From assembly GCF_934754915.1 (NCBI RefSeq), contig NZ_CAKVKB010000141.1, forward strand, positions 1 to 8,257: a DNA stretch of 8,257 nucleotides, written 5' to 3'. The notes under the pieces are model-generated. The model was given only the letters and a program-made list of their open reading frames with translations, made no database searches and was not told the DNA's origin. Shown here one piece after another: positions 1 to 7,366 of the stretch. Position numbers and translations under genes: made by a program. How positions within the stretch are numbered: position 1 is the first letter of the stretch; every line of letters begins with the position of its first letter. The DNA is from an uncultured Clostridium sp. (GTDB taxonomy: Bacteria; Bacillota; Clostridia; Clostridiales; Clostridiaceae).

Positions 1-73
1 GCATAATTATAAAACATATAAATCCTCTTTTGAACATATTCTTATCTATACTAAATGAAAAATTTTTATTCAA
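1..73 (-). CDS. N-terminal fragment of an unidentified, possibly membrane-anchored protein (runs off the left edge)
   Basis: Twenty-four codons are visible, opening with a TTG at 73-71 placed nine bases after a GAGGAG Shine-Dalgarno sequence (88-83). The peptide begins MNKNFSFSIDKNMFKRG and then turns hydrophobic (FICFIIM) at the window edge. Basic residues followed by a hydrophobic run look like the start of a transmembrane anchor. An ATG at codon 13 is an alternative start but has no good Shine-Dalgarno sequence. The frame lies 87 bases downstream of the RsbW-like gene on the same strand, with no terminator between them, so it is probably the next cistron. By position it could encode the PP2C-type phosphatase that often accompanies a STAS/RsbW pair, but nothing in the visible residues shows that. 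The ribosome binding site is convincing; the identity is unknown. Confidence 0.55.
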   Translation of the reverse strand, partial: MNKNFSFSIDKNMFKRGFICFIIM

Positions 74-82
74 AAAATTTCA

Positions 83-88
83 CTCCTC
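83..88 (-). promoter_or_regulatory. Ribosome binding site GAGGAG that decides the TTG start of the left-edge gene
   Basis: On the minus strand GAGGAG is followed by nine bases and then TTG. It is the main evidence that a gene starts here, because the frame itself is only 24 codons long before the window ends. Confidence 0.55.
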
Positions 89-160
89 TATAAACTTATA
101 ACTCAAAGCAAATCATTTTTTTAGATTTTATATTTTAATTCTAGACTTATAAGCAAAATT

Positions 161-598
161 TCACTTTGATTTTTTCACGGAAATATAATATTTCTTTATG
201 GTTAATATATTCATTCCCTTTTTTCTTTCATACTTTATAAAATCTGATATTTTTTTGATTAGAAAAACACCAAGTCCTCCAATTTCTCTCTCCATAATGT
301 CACAACTTAAATTTGGATCCTTTTCCTTTATGGGATTAAACTCTACTCCATAATCACACATTTTCAACGTAACACAGTTATCAATAATACTATACTCATA
401 TCCTATCATCATTTCTCCATTTTCTTTGTCGTCTGCATATGCATAACTTATTATATTCATCAAAACTTCTTCACATAAAAGCCGTACTTCCATATCTATA
501 TGTTCTGTTACCTCTACATCTCTTTTCAAATTATTCAATATGAAATCAATCATTGTGTTCAAGTTATTTATTGTAGCTTCTTTTTTTAACCATTCCAT
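161..598 (-). CDS. RsbW/SpoIIAB-like serine-protein kinase / anti-sigma factor (HATPase_c_2)
   Basis: This 145-residue single-domain protein of the GHKL ATPase fold matches the usual length of RsbW/SpoIIAB proteins. Three motifs are visible: an N-box around residues 43-48 (EEVLMN, with Glu44 as likely catalytic base and Asn48 as likely Mg ligand), a G1 box at 82-87 (DYGVEF), and a G2 box at 107-110 (GGLG) followed by the typical FLIKKISD helix. In the family, such proteins bind a sigma factor or another target and phosphorylate a STAS partner on serine, which switches binding. No membrane segment is present, so it should be cytosolic. The ATG start is preceded by AGGTGA with a 4-base spacer. 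It follows the glgX stop by 34 bases, so cotranscription is likely, and the STAS gene two cistrons upstream is the obvious partner. The real target is unknown, so I give no gene symbol. Confidence 0.85.
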   Translation of the reverse strand: MEWLKKEATINNLNTMIDFILNNLKRDVEVTEHIDMEVRLLCEEVLMNIISYAYADDKENGEMMIGYEYSIIDNCVTLKMCDYGVEFNPIKEKDPNLSCDIMEREIGGLGVFLIKKISDFIKYERKKGMNILTIKKYYISVKKSK

Positions 599-632
599 AA
601 AATCACCTACACTATTATTTTTCTTATAGCAG

Positions 633-2729
<2,097 letters not shown>

Positions 2730-2776
2730 TTATATAATCCCTCCTCTATTTTTATAAATATGAATCTAATAATACA

Positions 2777-2799
2777 AAGAAATTCTGCAAAAATTTCTT
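2777..2799 (-). repeat. Intercistronic 8-bp AT-rich stem-loop between the STAS gene and glgX
   Basis: AAGAAATT and AATTTCTT form a perfect 8-bp inverted repeat around a 7-base loop, inside the 102-base gap between the STAS gene and glgX. In the minus-strand transcript it is followed by UGUAUUAUUAG, which is not a good U-tract. A full terminator is therefore unlikely; a weak attenuator or a processing/stability hairpin is possible. Confidence 0.35.
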
Positions 2800-2831
2800 C
2801 ATTTATTTTATATTGTTAACCCCAACATATA

Positions 2832-3137
2832 TTAGTTCTCAAACCCCTTAAAAATATTTCCAAAGCCTGTCATTTCCATAACATCTTTTACTTCTTCCAC
2901 AAGATTTATTATGCTCATATGTCCACTCTTCATTTTTATTCTCTTTCCTATAGTAAGAAGTGTTCGCAGACCTGCACTTGAAACATATGAACACTGGCTC
3001 ATATCAATAGTTATATCATCAGCATCCTGTATTACATCAAGTATTTTTTCTGTCACTTCATTGCTAGAATTACTATCAAGTTTTCCTTTTAATTCTATAT
3101 ATTTTTTACTATTAATATCTTTAATATTGACTTCCAT
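2832..3137 (-). CDS. STAS-domain anti-anti-sigma factor (RsbV/SpoIIAA-like)
   Basis: This 101-residue protein consists of a single STAS domain, the usual size for RsbV/SpoIIAA proteins. The hallmark segment is DMSQCSYVSSAGLRTLL. By alignment with the DSSG motif of SpoIIAA, the second Ser of VSSAG (about Ser54 from this start) is the likely phospho-acceptor; the family Asp just before it is replaced by Ser. Such proteins, when dephosphorylated, bind an RsbW-type kinase and release its target. I chose the ATG at 3137 because AAAAGG lies 11 bases upstream; a GTG three codons earlier would sit only two bases from that site. It is the first gene of the minus-strand cluster with glgX and the RsbW-like kinase. 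A -10/-35 pair lies about 50 bases upstream. The exact partner is inferred. Confidence 0.85.
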   Translation of the reverse strand: MEVNIKDINSKKYIELKGKLDSNSSNEVTEKILDVIQDADDITIDMSQCSYVSSAGLRTLLTIGKRIKMKSGHMSIINLVEEVKDVMEMTGFGNIFKGFEN

Positions 3138-3190
3138 GCTAATCACAACCTTTTGTTTATATCGTTATTCCTTATTACTGTATAATATTG

Positions 3191-3218
3191 AATATAATTG
3201 AGATTTATATAATTGCAA
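3191..3218 (-). promoter_or_regulatory. Candidate promoter for the STAS-glgX-kinase cluster
   Basis: On the minus strand TTGCAA (3218-3213) is followed after 16 bases by TATATT (3196-3191), about 50 bases upstream of the STAS start. The match to a vegetative promoter is moderate (4/6 and 5/6), and in such AT-rich DNA chance matches are common. Confidence 0.35.
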
Positions 3219-3340
3219 TTACAAACGATTTAAATTTGTATAATCATTCAACTTAAATAATTTACAATTTTTCAATTATATATATTTAATTATAACACAT
3301 GTTTCCTTATTTCTCCCAAATCATTTTGACTAATTGACAA

Positions 3341-3363
3341 TTTTATTATTGCTAATAATAAAA
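3341..3363. repeat. AT-only perfect inverted repeat with 3-base loop
   Basis: TTTTATTATT and AATAATAAAA pair perfectly over 10 bp around the loop GCT. It lies about 200 bases upstream of the STAS gene and is not next to any stop codon. Its composition makes it thermally weak, and no role is evident. Confidence 0.3.
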
Positions 3364-3582
3364 GATTAAATTATAAAACTATATTTCTATAATAATATAT
3401 GTATAAAATTATTGATTTGCTAAATATTAACAACTCTAATTCCTATAAATAATTTCTGTTTCAAAATTCAAATCATATATTATTGCTGTGAATTATATTT
3501 CTATATTTCAAACTTTATTTATATGTATTAAATAAATTTCAAATATACTTTTAGCCCTGCAATACATATGCTATTTTTATGC

Positions 3583-3612
3583 AAAAAAAATTGCCAGGCA
3601 TACTGCCTGACA
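3583..3612 (-). terminator. Rho-independent terminator of the YczE-like gene
   Basis: In the minus-strand transcript TGTCAGGCA pairs with TGCCTGGCA (9 bp including one G-U pair, 3-base loop GTA), followed by eight U residues. It begins 14 bases after the stop codon at 3626. This is a textbook terminator and separates this unit from the STAS cluster. Confidence 0.9.
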
Positions 3613-3625
3613 GTTTTATCAATTA

Positions 3626-4336
3626 TTATGCAGATACTTCTTCAATACGCACTTCTTTTCCTTCTACAAGAAAATCCACAAATTTTTCTCCATATGGAAG
3701 ACATATTTGTATAAATGGTCCCGTACATGCCATTGATAGAACAGTTCCAATTCCTATCTTTCCTCCAAGTACAAAGCCGCCTATTAAAAATACTGCATCT
3801 AAAGCTATTCTAACCCATTTGTATTCGATTTTAAGTTTATCAACAAATATAAATGGAACTATATCATTTGGAGCTACTCCAAGATTACTTGCCGATAATA
3901 TTGAAAAACCTATCGCAATTATAAAACAACCAAAAACAACCAAAAACATTTTTACAAATAAATTATACGAATCTACTGGAAAATATGAAATAACTTTAAC
4001 GCCAAAATCTATTATAGGCCCTACTCCAACAACACATATTAATGTCCCAATATTTATTCGTTTTCTTTCAACACACAATATTGCTATAAACATTATTGTT
4101 AGAATGATCATGTTTGCAACTCCAGGAGTTACACCCATACCCCCTGAAATAAAATTCACTATAAAATTACTGCTTAACCCTGTATTATCCAGAGTTTTTG
4201 CAAGTCCCTGTGTAAATACTGTAAAACTATCTGATCCTATATTTGTCTTTAAAAATAATGCTACTCCAAGTTGAATTATACTCATCCCTAGAAAAAATAA
4301 TACAATTCGCTTCACTAAATTAATTCCTTGTTTCAT
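3626..4336 (-). CDS. YczE/YyaS/YitT-type integral membrane protein
   Basis: This 236-residue hydrophobic protein has about five or six predicted membrane segments (roughly residues 11-29, 71-89, 96-117, 128-148, 176-191, and possibly 196-213). Motifs typical of the YczE/YyaS family are visible: NIGSDSFTVFTQG near residue 32, a matching SNLGVAPNDIVPF near 150, and GKIGIGTVLSMACTGPFIQ near 192. The two similar segments suggest an internal duplication. The biochemical function of the family is not established, and a transport role is only presumed. The ATG is preceded by GGAAGG five bases upstream. The gene is transcribed alone: a TTGACA promoter lies upstream and a strong terminator downstream. 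The C-terminal tail (residues about 214-236) is charged and probably cytoplasmic. Confidence 0.85.
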   Translation of the reverse strand: MKQGINLVKRIVLFFLGMSIIQLGVALFLKTNIGSDSFTVFTQGLAKTLDNTGLSSNFIVNFISGGMGVTPGVANMIILTIMFIAILCVERKRINIGTLICVVGVGPIIDFGVKVISYFPVDSYNLFVKMFLVVFGCFIIAIGFSILSASNLGVAPNDIVPFIFVDKLKIEYKWVRIALDAVFLIGGFVLGGKIGIGTVLSMACTGPFIQICLPYGEKFVDFLVEGKEVRIEEVSA

Positions 4337-4413
4337 TTATACCTTCCTTTGCTTAATCAAATGTATATATTTATATATATTTTTTACATAATTGTTTAAA
4401 AACATATGTAATC

Positions 4414-4510
4414 AATATCACTGTTACTATACTACAATCTAGAATGATATTTGTCAATAGATTTTAAACGTTTTCTTTTATTTTCAGTCAATATCATTTA
4501 TATTGATATT
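4414..4510. repeat. Four copies of heptamer AATATCA/TGATATT around the YczE-like gene promoter
   Basis: AATATCA occurs at 4414-4420 and 4490-4496, and its complement TGATATT at 4445-4451 and 4504-4510. The last two copies form an inverted repeat with a 7-base spacer. The first two are inverted across the -10 box, and the copy at 4445-4451 abuts the -35 hexamer. The arrangement suggests binding sites for a regulator. The heptamer also occurs singly elsewhere in the window. Confidence 0.35.
4429..4457 (-). promoter_or_regulatory. Promoter of the YczE-like gene
   Basis: On the minus strand a perfect TTGACA (4457-4452) is followed by 17 bases and then TAGTAT (4434-4429). The predicted transcript would start near 4422 and carry a leader of about 85 bases before the ATG at 4336. 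The -35 box and spacing are ideal; the -10 box matches 4/6. Confidence 0.6.
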
Positions 4511-4544
4511 TAAGCATATATTTCCAATGATTTTTTGAACTAAT

Positions 4545-4637
4545 TCAGTCATTTTCCATTAATTTCAATCTATTGCCTCCAAATCTATAAAACAATATCC
4601 ATGCTACACTTATACCTAATCCTGCAATAATAAACCC
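4545..4637 (-). pseudogene. Decayed C-terminal remnant of a membrane protein (30 codons)
   Basis: A minus-strand frame of 30 codons ends at TGA (4547-4545) and is closed upstream by TAA (4640-4638). It reads GFIIAGLGISVAWILFYRF followed by GGNRLKLMEND. This is one hydrophobic helix with a basic/acidic tail, the look of the last membrane span of a transporter or permease. Its base composition is richer in G than the flanking A/T DNA, and the residue order looks coding. There is no start codon with a Shine-Dalgarno sequence, and the 100 bases upstream show no further coding signal. I read it as the surviving 3' end of a gene lost by deletion. The parent family was not identified; a chance frame is possible. 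Confidence 0.4.
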
Positions 4638-4737
4638 TTAAATCTTAATTATCTATTTAATCATAAAAAATATAATAAATAATAATATTGAATTTTTACA
4701 AATCTAAAAAAATCAATTTGTATTAATAAAAATATGT

Positions 4738-4779
4738 AAAAAATTAAGCTTGCAGCAACCTCATATTTACTGCAAGCTT
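4738..4779 (-). terminator. Rho-independent terminator of the 100-residue orphan gene
   Basis: AAGCTTGCAG and CTGCAAGCTT form a perfect 10-bp stem (4746-4755 and 4770-4779) with a 14-base loop. On the minus strand it is followed by AATTTTTT. It lies 33 bases beyond the stop codon at 4813. Confidence 0.8.
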
Positions 4780-4812
4780 TTAAAATTTTTCATACTTCTA
4801 TCTTCTATGAAT

Positions 4813-5115
4813 TTATTTTATTTTAGATTTTATTCCTTCGTAAAGATATATAAGATACTCTACATTAAATCCTTCATTTTTAACCTTGTTTATTCTTTCT
4901 TCAGCCATTCCTATTGTAAATTTTGCTTCTCTGTAATCTTTATCCTTGATACAATTACTTGTATATTCTAAAAGATAGTCAGCTTTTAAAACATCTTCTG
5001 CCAAATCTTTTCTTTCTGCATTTACCAGTTGTACAAGCAATGAATAAATCTTAGGAGATGTAGTATTCTTAGCATCTTTCAATATATCAGTATTTCTACT
5101 GCTCTTCCTTGCCAT
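4813..5115 (-). CDS. Hypothetical small charged protein, 100 residues
   Basis: I do not recognise this family. The protein begins MARKSSRNTDILKDAKNT, is rich in Lys, Glu, Asp and Leu, has no membrane segment or signal peptide, and appears almost wholly alpha-helical, with paired helices after residue 20 (for example LLVQLVNAERKDLAEDVL and AKFTIGMAEERINKV). This could be a small TPR-like or four-helix fold, but that is only an impression. It is a convincing gene: GAGGTG stands eight bases before the ATG, a promoter-like pair lies 25-55 bases upstream, and a strong terminator follows. It is transcribed alone. An 11-bp inverted repeat over the promoter suggests regulated expression. Confidence 0.75.
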   Translation of the reverse strand: MARKSSRNTDILKDAKNTTSPKIYSLLVQLVNAERKDLAEDVLKADYLLEYTSNCIKDKDYREAKFTIGMAEERINKVKNEGFNVEYLIYLYEGIKSKIK

Positions 5116-5140
5116 GATATTTTCACCTCATTTCAATGGA

Positions 5141-5170
5141 ATTATATCAAATAAGTACATTTTAATGCAA
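5141..5170 (-). promoter_or_regulatory. Candidate promoter of the 100-residue orphan gene
   Basis: On the minus strand TTGCAT (5170-5165) is followed after 18 bases by a perfect TATAAT (5146-5141). Transcription would begin near 5134, leaving a short leader that contains the GAGGTG ribosome binding site (5129-5124). Confidence 0.5.
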
Positions 5171-5191
5171 CAATTTAAATAATGTACTTAT
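5151..5191. repeat. 11-bp inverted repeat (operator-like) over the orphan gene promoter
   Basis: ATAAGTACATT (5151-5161) and AATGTACTTAT (5181-5191) are perfect inverted repeats with a 19-base spacer. One arm lies between the -10 and -35 boxes and the other just upstream of the -35 box. The placement fits a repressor operator; a transcript hairpin is unlikely because the repeat is upstream of the predicted start site. Confidence 0.45.
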
Positions 5192-5458
5192 GTTTAAGAT
5201 TACAATTTTATATATTGACTTTAAATTTTTAATCAAATTTATAAAAAATATTCATTACTTATAATACTTGCAGTCAGTTTTTATATATAAAGTATTAATT
5301 TAAAATGCATTTCTATTTTTTATATCATCCATATTAGCTTAAGTGTCAAAAAATAAGTCAAAGTTATGTAGTACATATAAAAATATCAAAGAAGTCTTGA
5401 AAAGATGTCATCATTCATTATAAATTATACATTGTTAATTGTGATATGTATTATCCTT

Positions 5459-6412
5459 TTATAACTGTTCAGCTTTATTTATATATTCTCTTATTACATT
5501 ACATGAATTATTAAATTTTTGTTTTTCTTTAGCATTAAGATTTATCTGTACAATCTCTTCTATTCCGTTTATTCCTATTATACATGGAACACTTGCAAAT
5601 ACATTTTCTTGTCCATATTCACCATTTAACATAGTCGTTGCAGGAAGTATCTTTCTTTCATCATGAAATATTGTCTTAACAATTTCAGTAAGTCCGACCC
5701 CTATGCCAAATTCAGTACATCCTTTTCCTTCAATTATTTCATATGCTGCCTGTGCTGTTTTATGTTCAAGCTGATCCAAATCAATATTTTTAAATATTTT
5801 ATTTCCATCTTCTATAAGTTCATATACATTCTTACCCCCAAATGATATATGAGACCATGGAACCATCTGAGAATCACCATGCTCTCCCATTGTATATCCT
5901 TGTATTGATTTTGCATCAATGCCTGTTTCATTGGAAAGTATTCTCTTCAATCTTGAAGAATCAAGAGTTGTTCCAGTTCCAAACACCTTATTTTTAGCAA
6001 AACCTGTCTTCTTCAATATATAATAAGAAACAACATCTACAGGATTTGATATAACTATCATAATTCCATTAAATCCACTATTGATTATAGGTTCTATAAT
6101 AATATCAACTTCCTTTATTGTGCCTTCCAAAAATTCAAGTCTGCTCTTATCTGGTTCAGGTGGCACTCCAAGACTTATAACTATAATATCTGCATCACCA
6201 CAGTCTTTAAAATCTCCTTTTCTTACCTTTACTTTATGTGGAATATATGAAATAGTATCACTTAAATCAACTGCTTCTGCATTTGCTTTTTTTCCTATTT
6301 TATCAATCATTATAATTTCATCACAAACACCTTGAAGTGCTAATGAAAAAGCACAATGAGAACCTACATTTCCACTCCCTACAATAACTACTTTTCTTGT
6401 TTTAATCGCCAT
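5459..6412 (-). CDS. L-lactate / L-2-hydroxyacid dehydrogenase (LDH/MDH superfamily)
   Basis: This 317-residue NAD-dependent dehydrogenase is a cytosolic enzyme reducing a 2-oxo acid (pyruvate or a branched-chain analogue) with NADH. The Rossmann motif GSGNVG is at 12-17, and Asp37 at the end of beta-2 favours NAD over NADP. The catalytic set is intact: Arg91 (Arg109 in LDH numbering), Asn123 in ISNPVDV, Asp151 and Arg154 in LDSSR (Asp168/Arg171), and His178 in GEHGDS (His195). The specificity loop reads GVPPEPDKSRLEF, so the position normally held by Gln102 in lactate dehydrogenases is Pro85. This and segments such as SGFNG and HGDSQMVPW recall L-2-hydroxyisocaproate dehydrogenases, so I give no ldh symbol. 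The ATG at 6412 is preferred over a GTG three codons earlier because GGCGGTGA lies just upstream of it. It is transcribed alone from a promoter at 6460-6487. Confidence 0.85.
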   Translation of the reverse strand: MAIKTRKVVIVGSGNVGSHCAFSLALQGVCDEIIMIDKIGKKANAEAVDLSDTISYIPHKVKVRKGDFKDCGDADIIVISLGVPPEPDKSRLEFLEGTIKEVDIIIEPIINSGFNGIMIVISNPVDVVSYYILKKTGFAKNKVFGTGTTLDSSRLKRILSNETGIDAKSIQGYTMGEHGDSQMVPWSHISFGGKNVYELIEDGNKIFKNIDLDQLEHKTAQAAYEIIEGKGCTEFGIGVGLTEIVKTIFHDERKILPATTMLNGEYGQENVFASVPCIIGINGIEEIVQINLNAKEKQKFNNSCNVIREYINKAEQL

Positions 6413-6417
6413 AACTA

Positions 6418-6424
6418 TCACCGC
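6418..6424 (-). promoter_or_regulatory. Ribosome binding site that sets the dehydrogenase start at 6412
   Basis: GCGGTGA on the minus strand ends five bases before the ATG at 6412. The upstream GTG (6421-6419) is part of this site and so is unlikely to be the start codon. Confidence 0.6.
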
Positions 6425-6459
6425 CAGTTTTTTTATATTATTATATCACCTTACAATAA

Positions 6460-6487
6460 ATTATAAAATATAGTATCTTTATGTTAA
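6460..6487 (-). promoter_or_regulatory. Promoter of the dehydrogenase gene
   Basis: TTAACA (6487-6482) is followed after 16 bases by a perfect TATAAT (6465-6460) on the minus strand. This predicts a leader of about 40 bases. The -35 box overlaps TGTTAA, half of the redox regulator Rex consensus, but the second half-site is not at the right spacing. Confidence 0.55.
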
Positions 6488-6537
6488 CTTATCATTAAAT
6501 TCAAATATTATTTATCTGTTGCATGATTTTATAATGA

Positions 6538-6579
6538 TAAAAATCAGCGTGAAAATCCAAAAAATATTTCCGCGCTGAT
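6538..6579 (-). terminator. Rho-independent terminator of the Asn-rich orphan gene
   Basis: In the minus-strand transcript AUCAGCG pairs with CGCUGAU (7 bp); after one C-A mismatch, GGAAA pairs with UUUUC, leaving an 11-base loop. The stem is followed by UUUU. It lies 33 bases after the stop codon at 6612 and upstream of the dehydrogenase promoter, so it insulates the two genes. Confidence 0.8.
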
Positions 6580-6611
6580 CTTTAAACATAATACCTTTTG
6601 TAAACCTTTAA

Positions 6612-7097
6612 TCAACATACGTCGCAAAGATTTTCAATAATATTATTTCTATTGTTTTCTTTTATCTTATTAAACACAGCATCAAGTATAACTCTTTGCA
6701 TATTTGGTGAATTTTTATACAATTCATCTATATTGTTTTGATCACCACTGCTATAAATTATTTCACTTAAATACCTGCTTATATGAATTTCATTAATATT
6801 ATATCTTCCATTATAATTATAAACTTCATTTATAATCCACTTATTATTTTGATTTCCTATGACTTTTTCAAAAATGTCAAAAGTATCTTTTAAAGATATC
6901 TTATATTTTTTTATAAGTTCAAAAAAATTAGCCAGTTTCATATTAATTTCACTTATATCATTATTTTTCTTTATTCCAGCAAAACTTGATATGTATCTTG
7001 CATCATTCATTAATGTATGTCCAATCAAGGAAATCTCTTGATGATTAAATGCCAAATTAACACTATTATGAAGTATATTCATAATATATATTATCAT
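6612..7097 (-). CDS. Hypothetical Asn-rich protein, 161 residues
   Basis: I do not recognise this family. The protein has no signal peptide or clear membrane span and looks helical and soluble. About 27 of its 161 residues are Asn, in small clusters (KKNND, GNQNNKW, ENNRNN), and it ends in CDVC, a C-terminal CxxC pair (Cys158, Cys161). Three histidines at 10, 19 and 27 lie near the N-terminus. It is a genuine gene by context: GGAGG stands seven bases before the ATG, a well-spaced promoter lies upstream and a good terminator follows. An internal Met at codon 6 is a less likely start because the ribosome binding site fits the first ATG. The AIM24-type gene is divergent on the other side, about 275 bases away. 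Confidence 0.7.
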   Translation of the reverse strand: MIIYIMNILHNSVNLAFNHQEISLIGHTLMNDARYISSFAGIKKNNDISEINMKLANFFELIKKYKISLKDTFDIFEKVIGNQNNKWIINEVYNYNGRYNINEIHISRYLSEIIYSSGDQNNIDELYKNSPNMQRVILDAVFNKIKENNRNNIIENLCDVC

Positions 7098-7145
7098 AAA
7101 ACAACCTCCACAAATTATTTTTATTAGAATACGTTTTCATTTATC

Positions 7146-7174
7146 ATTTTACACTATTTTTTATTATATTTCAA
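7146..7174 (-). promoter_or_regulatory. Promoter of the Asn-rich orphan gene
   Basis: TTGAAA (7174-7169) and TAAAAT (7151-7146) on the minus strand are 17 bases apart, each matching consensus at 5 of 6 positions. The leader would be about 40 bases and includes the GGAGG ribosome binding site. Confidence 0.55.
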
Positions 7175-7291
7175 ACATTTTTTTATTATATACATATCAT
7201 ATATCGCAATCGGCGTTTAATACTTTATATTTATACTATTTATGAATTAACAACCACACAACAAATTTGTATTTATTTAAAAAAAAATCTA

Positions 7292-7344
7292 TGTTATTAT
7301 AAAATTGAAATGTTAATTTATAGCATTTCAATTTTATAATAACA
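7292..7344. repeat. Perfect 21-bp inverted repeat upstream of the AIM24-type gene
   Basis: Arms 7292-7312 and 7324-7344 are perfect reverse complements around an 11-base loop; both consist almost only of A/T, with an ATTGAAATG core. The right arm contains a perfect TATAAT at 7335-7340, 21 bases before the GGAGGG ribosome binding site, so it may overlap the gene's -10 box, although no good -35 box is at the right distance. Read on the minus strand, the stem is followed by ATAGA and a run of T, so it also has the shape of a terminator for leftward transcription. Operator, leader hairpin or terminator cannot be separated by eye. Confidence 0.6.
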
Positions 7345-7360
7345 CTATATTTTCTTGTTT

Positions 7361-7366
7361 GGAGGG
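7361..7366 (+). promoter_or_regulatory. Ribosome binding site GGAGGG that sets the AIM24-type start
   Basis: GGAGGG is followed by six bases and then ATG at 7373. An in-frame TTG at 7355 lies upstream of and immediately next to this site and cannot be the start. Confidence 0.85.

Larger units (their letters stand above)
3147..3625. other. 479-base AT-rich intergenic region
   Basis: No convincing coding frame is seen on either strand. The region contains a candidate promoter for the STAS operon near its left end (3191-3218), a 10-bp AT-only inverted repeat (3341-3363), and the terminator of the membrane-protein gene at its right end (3583-3612). The rest is near-random A/T-rich sequence. Confidence 0.6.
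4337..4812. other. 476-base region between the YczE-like gene and the 100-residue orphan
   Basis: No intact gene is present. From left to right it holds the promoter of the YczE-like gene (4429-4457) among four copies of an AATATCA heptamer (4414-4510), a decayed coding remnant (4545-4637), about 100 bases of featureless A/T, and the terminator of the orphan gene (4738-4779). Confidence 0.6.
5116..5458. other. 343-base AT-rich intergenic region
   Basis: No gene is seen; the longest plausible minus-strand frame is a 10-codon one near 5333 without a ribosome binding site. The left end carries the promoter and inverted repeat of the orphan gene (5141-5191). I found no convincing terminator after the dehydrogenase stop at 5459; only a weak 5-bp AT hairpin occurs near 5385-5405. 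Confidence 0.5.

Noticed and set aside
3138..3146. Upstream GTG start of the STAS protein
   Set aside because: It lies two bases from the only AAGG-like site; the ATG at 3137 gives a usable spacing and the usual STAS length.
3331..3364. Plus-strand TTGACA promoter-like sequence upstream of the AT-only inverted repeat
   Set aside because: The -10 match is poor and no plus-strand gene lies within several kilobases downstream.
3579..4274. Plus-strand open frame of 231 codons opposite the YczE-like gene
   Set aside because: It is antisense to a protein with clear family motifs, has Pro/Thr/Ser-rich nonsense composition and has no ribosome binding site. It also reads through the terminator hairpin.
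5331..5351. Tiny minus-strand frame (about 10 codons) between the orphan gene and the dehydrogenase
   Set aside because: It has no ribosome binding site, is very short and lies in A/T-rich DNA where such frames are expected by chance.
6413..6421. Upstream GTG start of the dehydrogenase
   Set aside because: The GTG is part of the GGCGGTGA ribosome binding site of the ATG at 6412.
6481..6500. Rex redox-repressor site at the dehydrogenase promoter
   Set aside because: Only one TGTTAA half is present; the following TTAAAT is seven bases away instead of the usual four and is a poor match.
7292..7344. Invertible promoter (phase-variation switch) formed by the long inverted repeat
   Set aside because: The repeats enclose only 11 bases, so inversion would move no promoter, and no recombinase gene is near.
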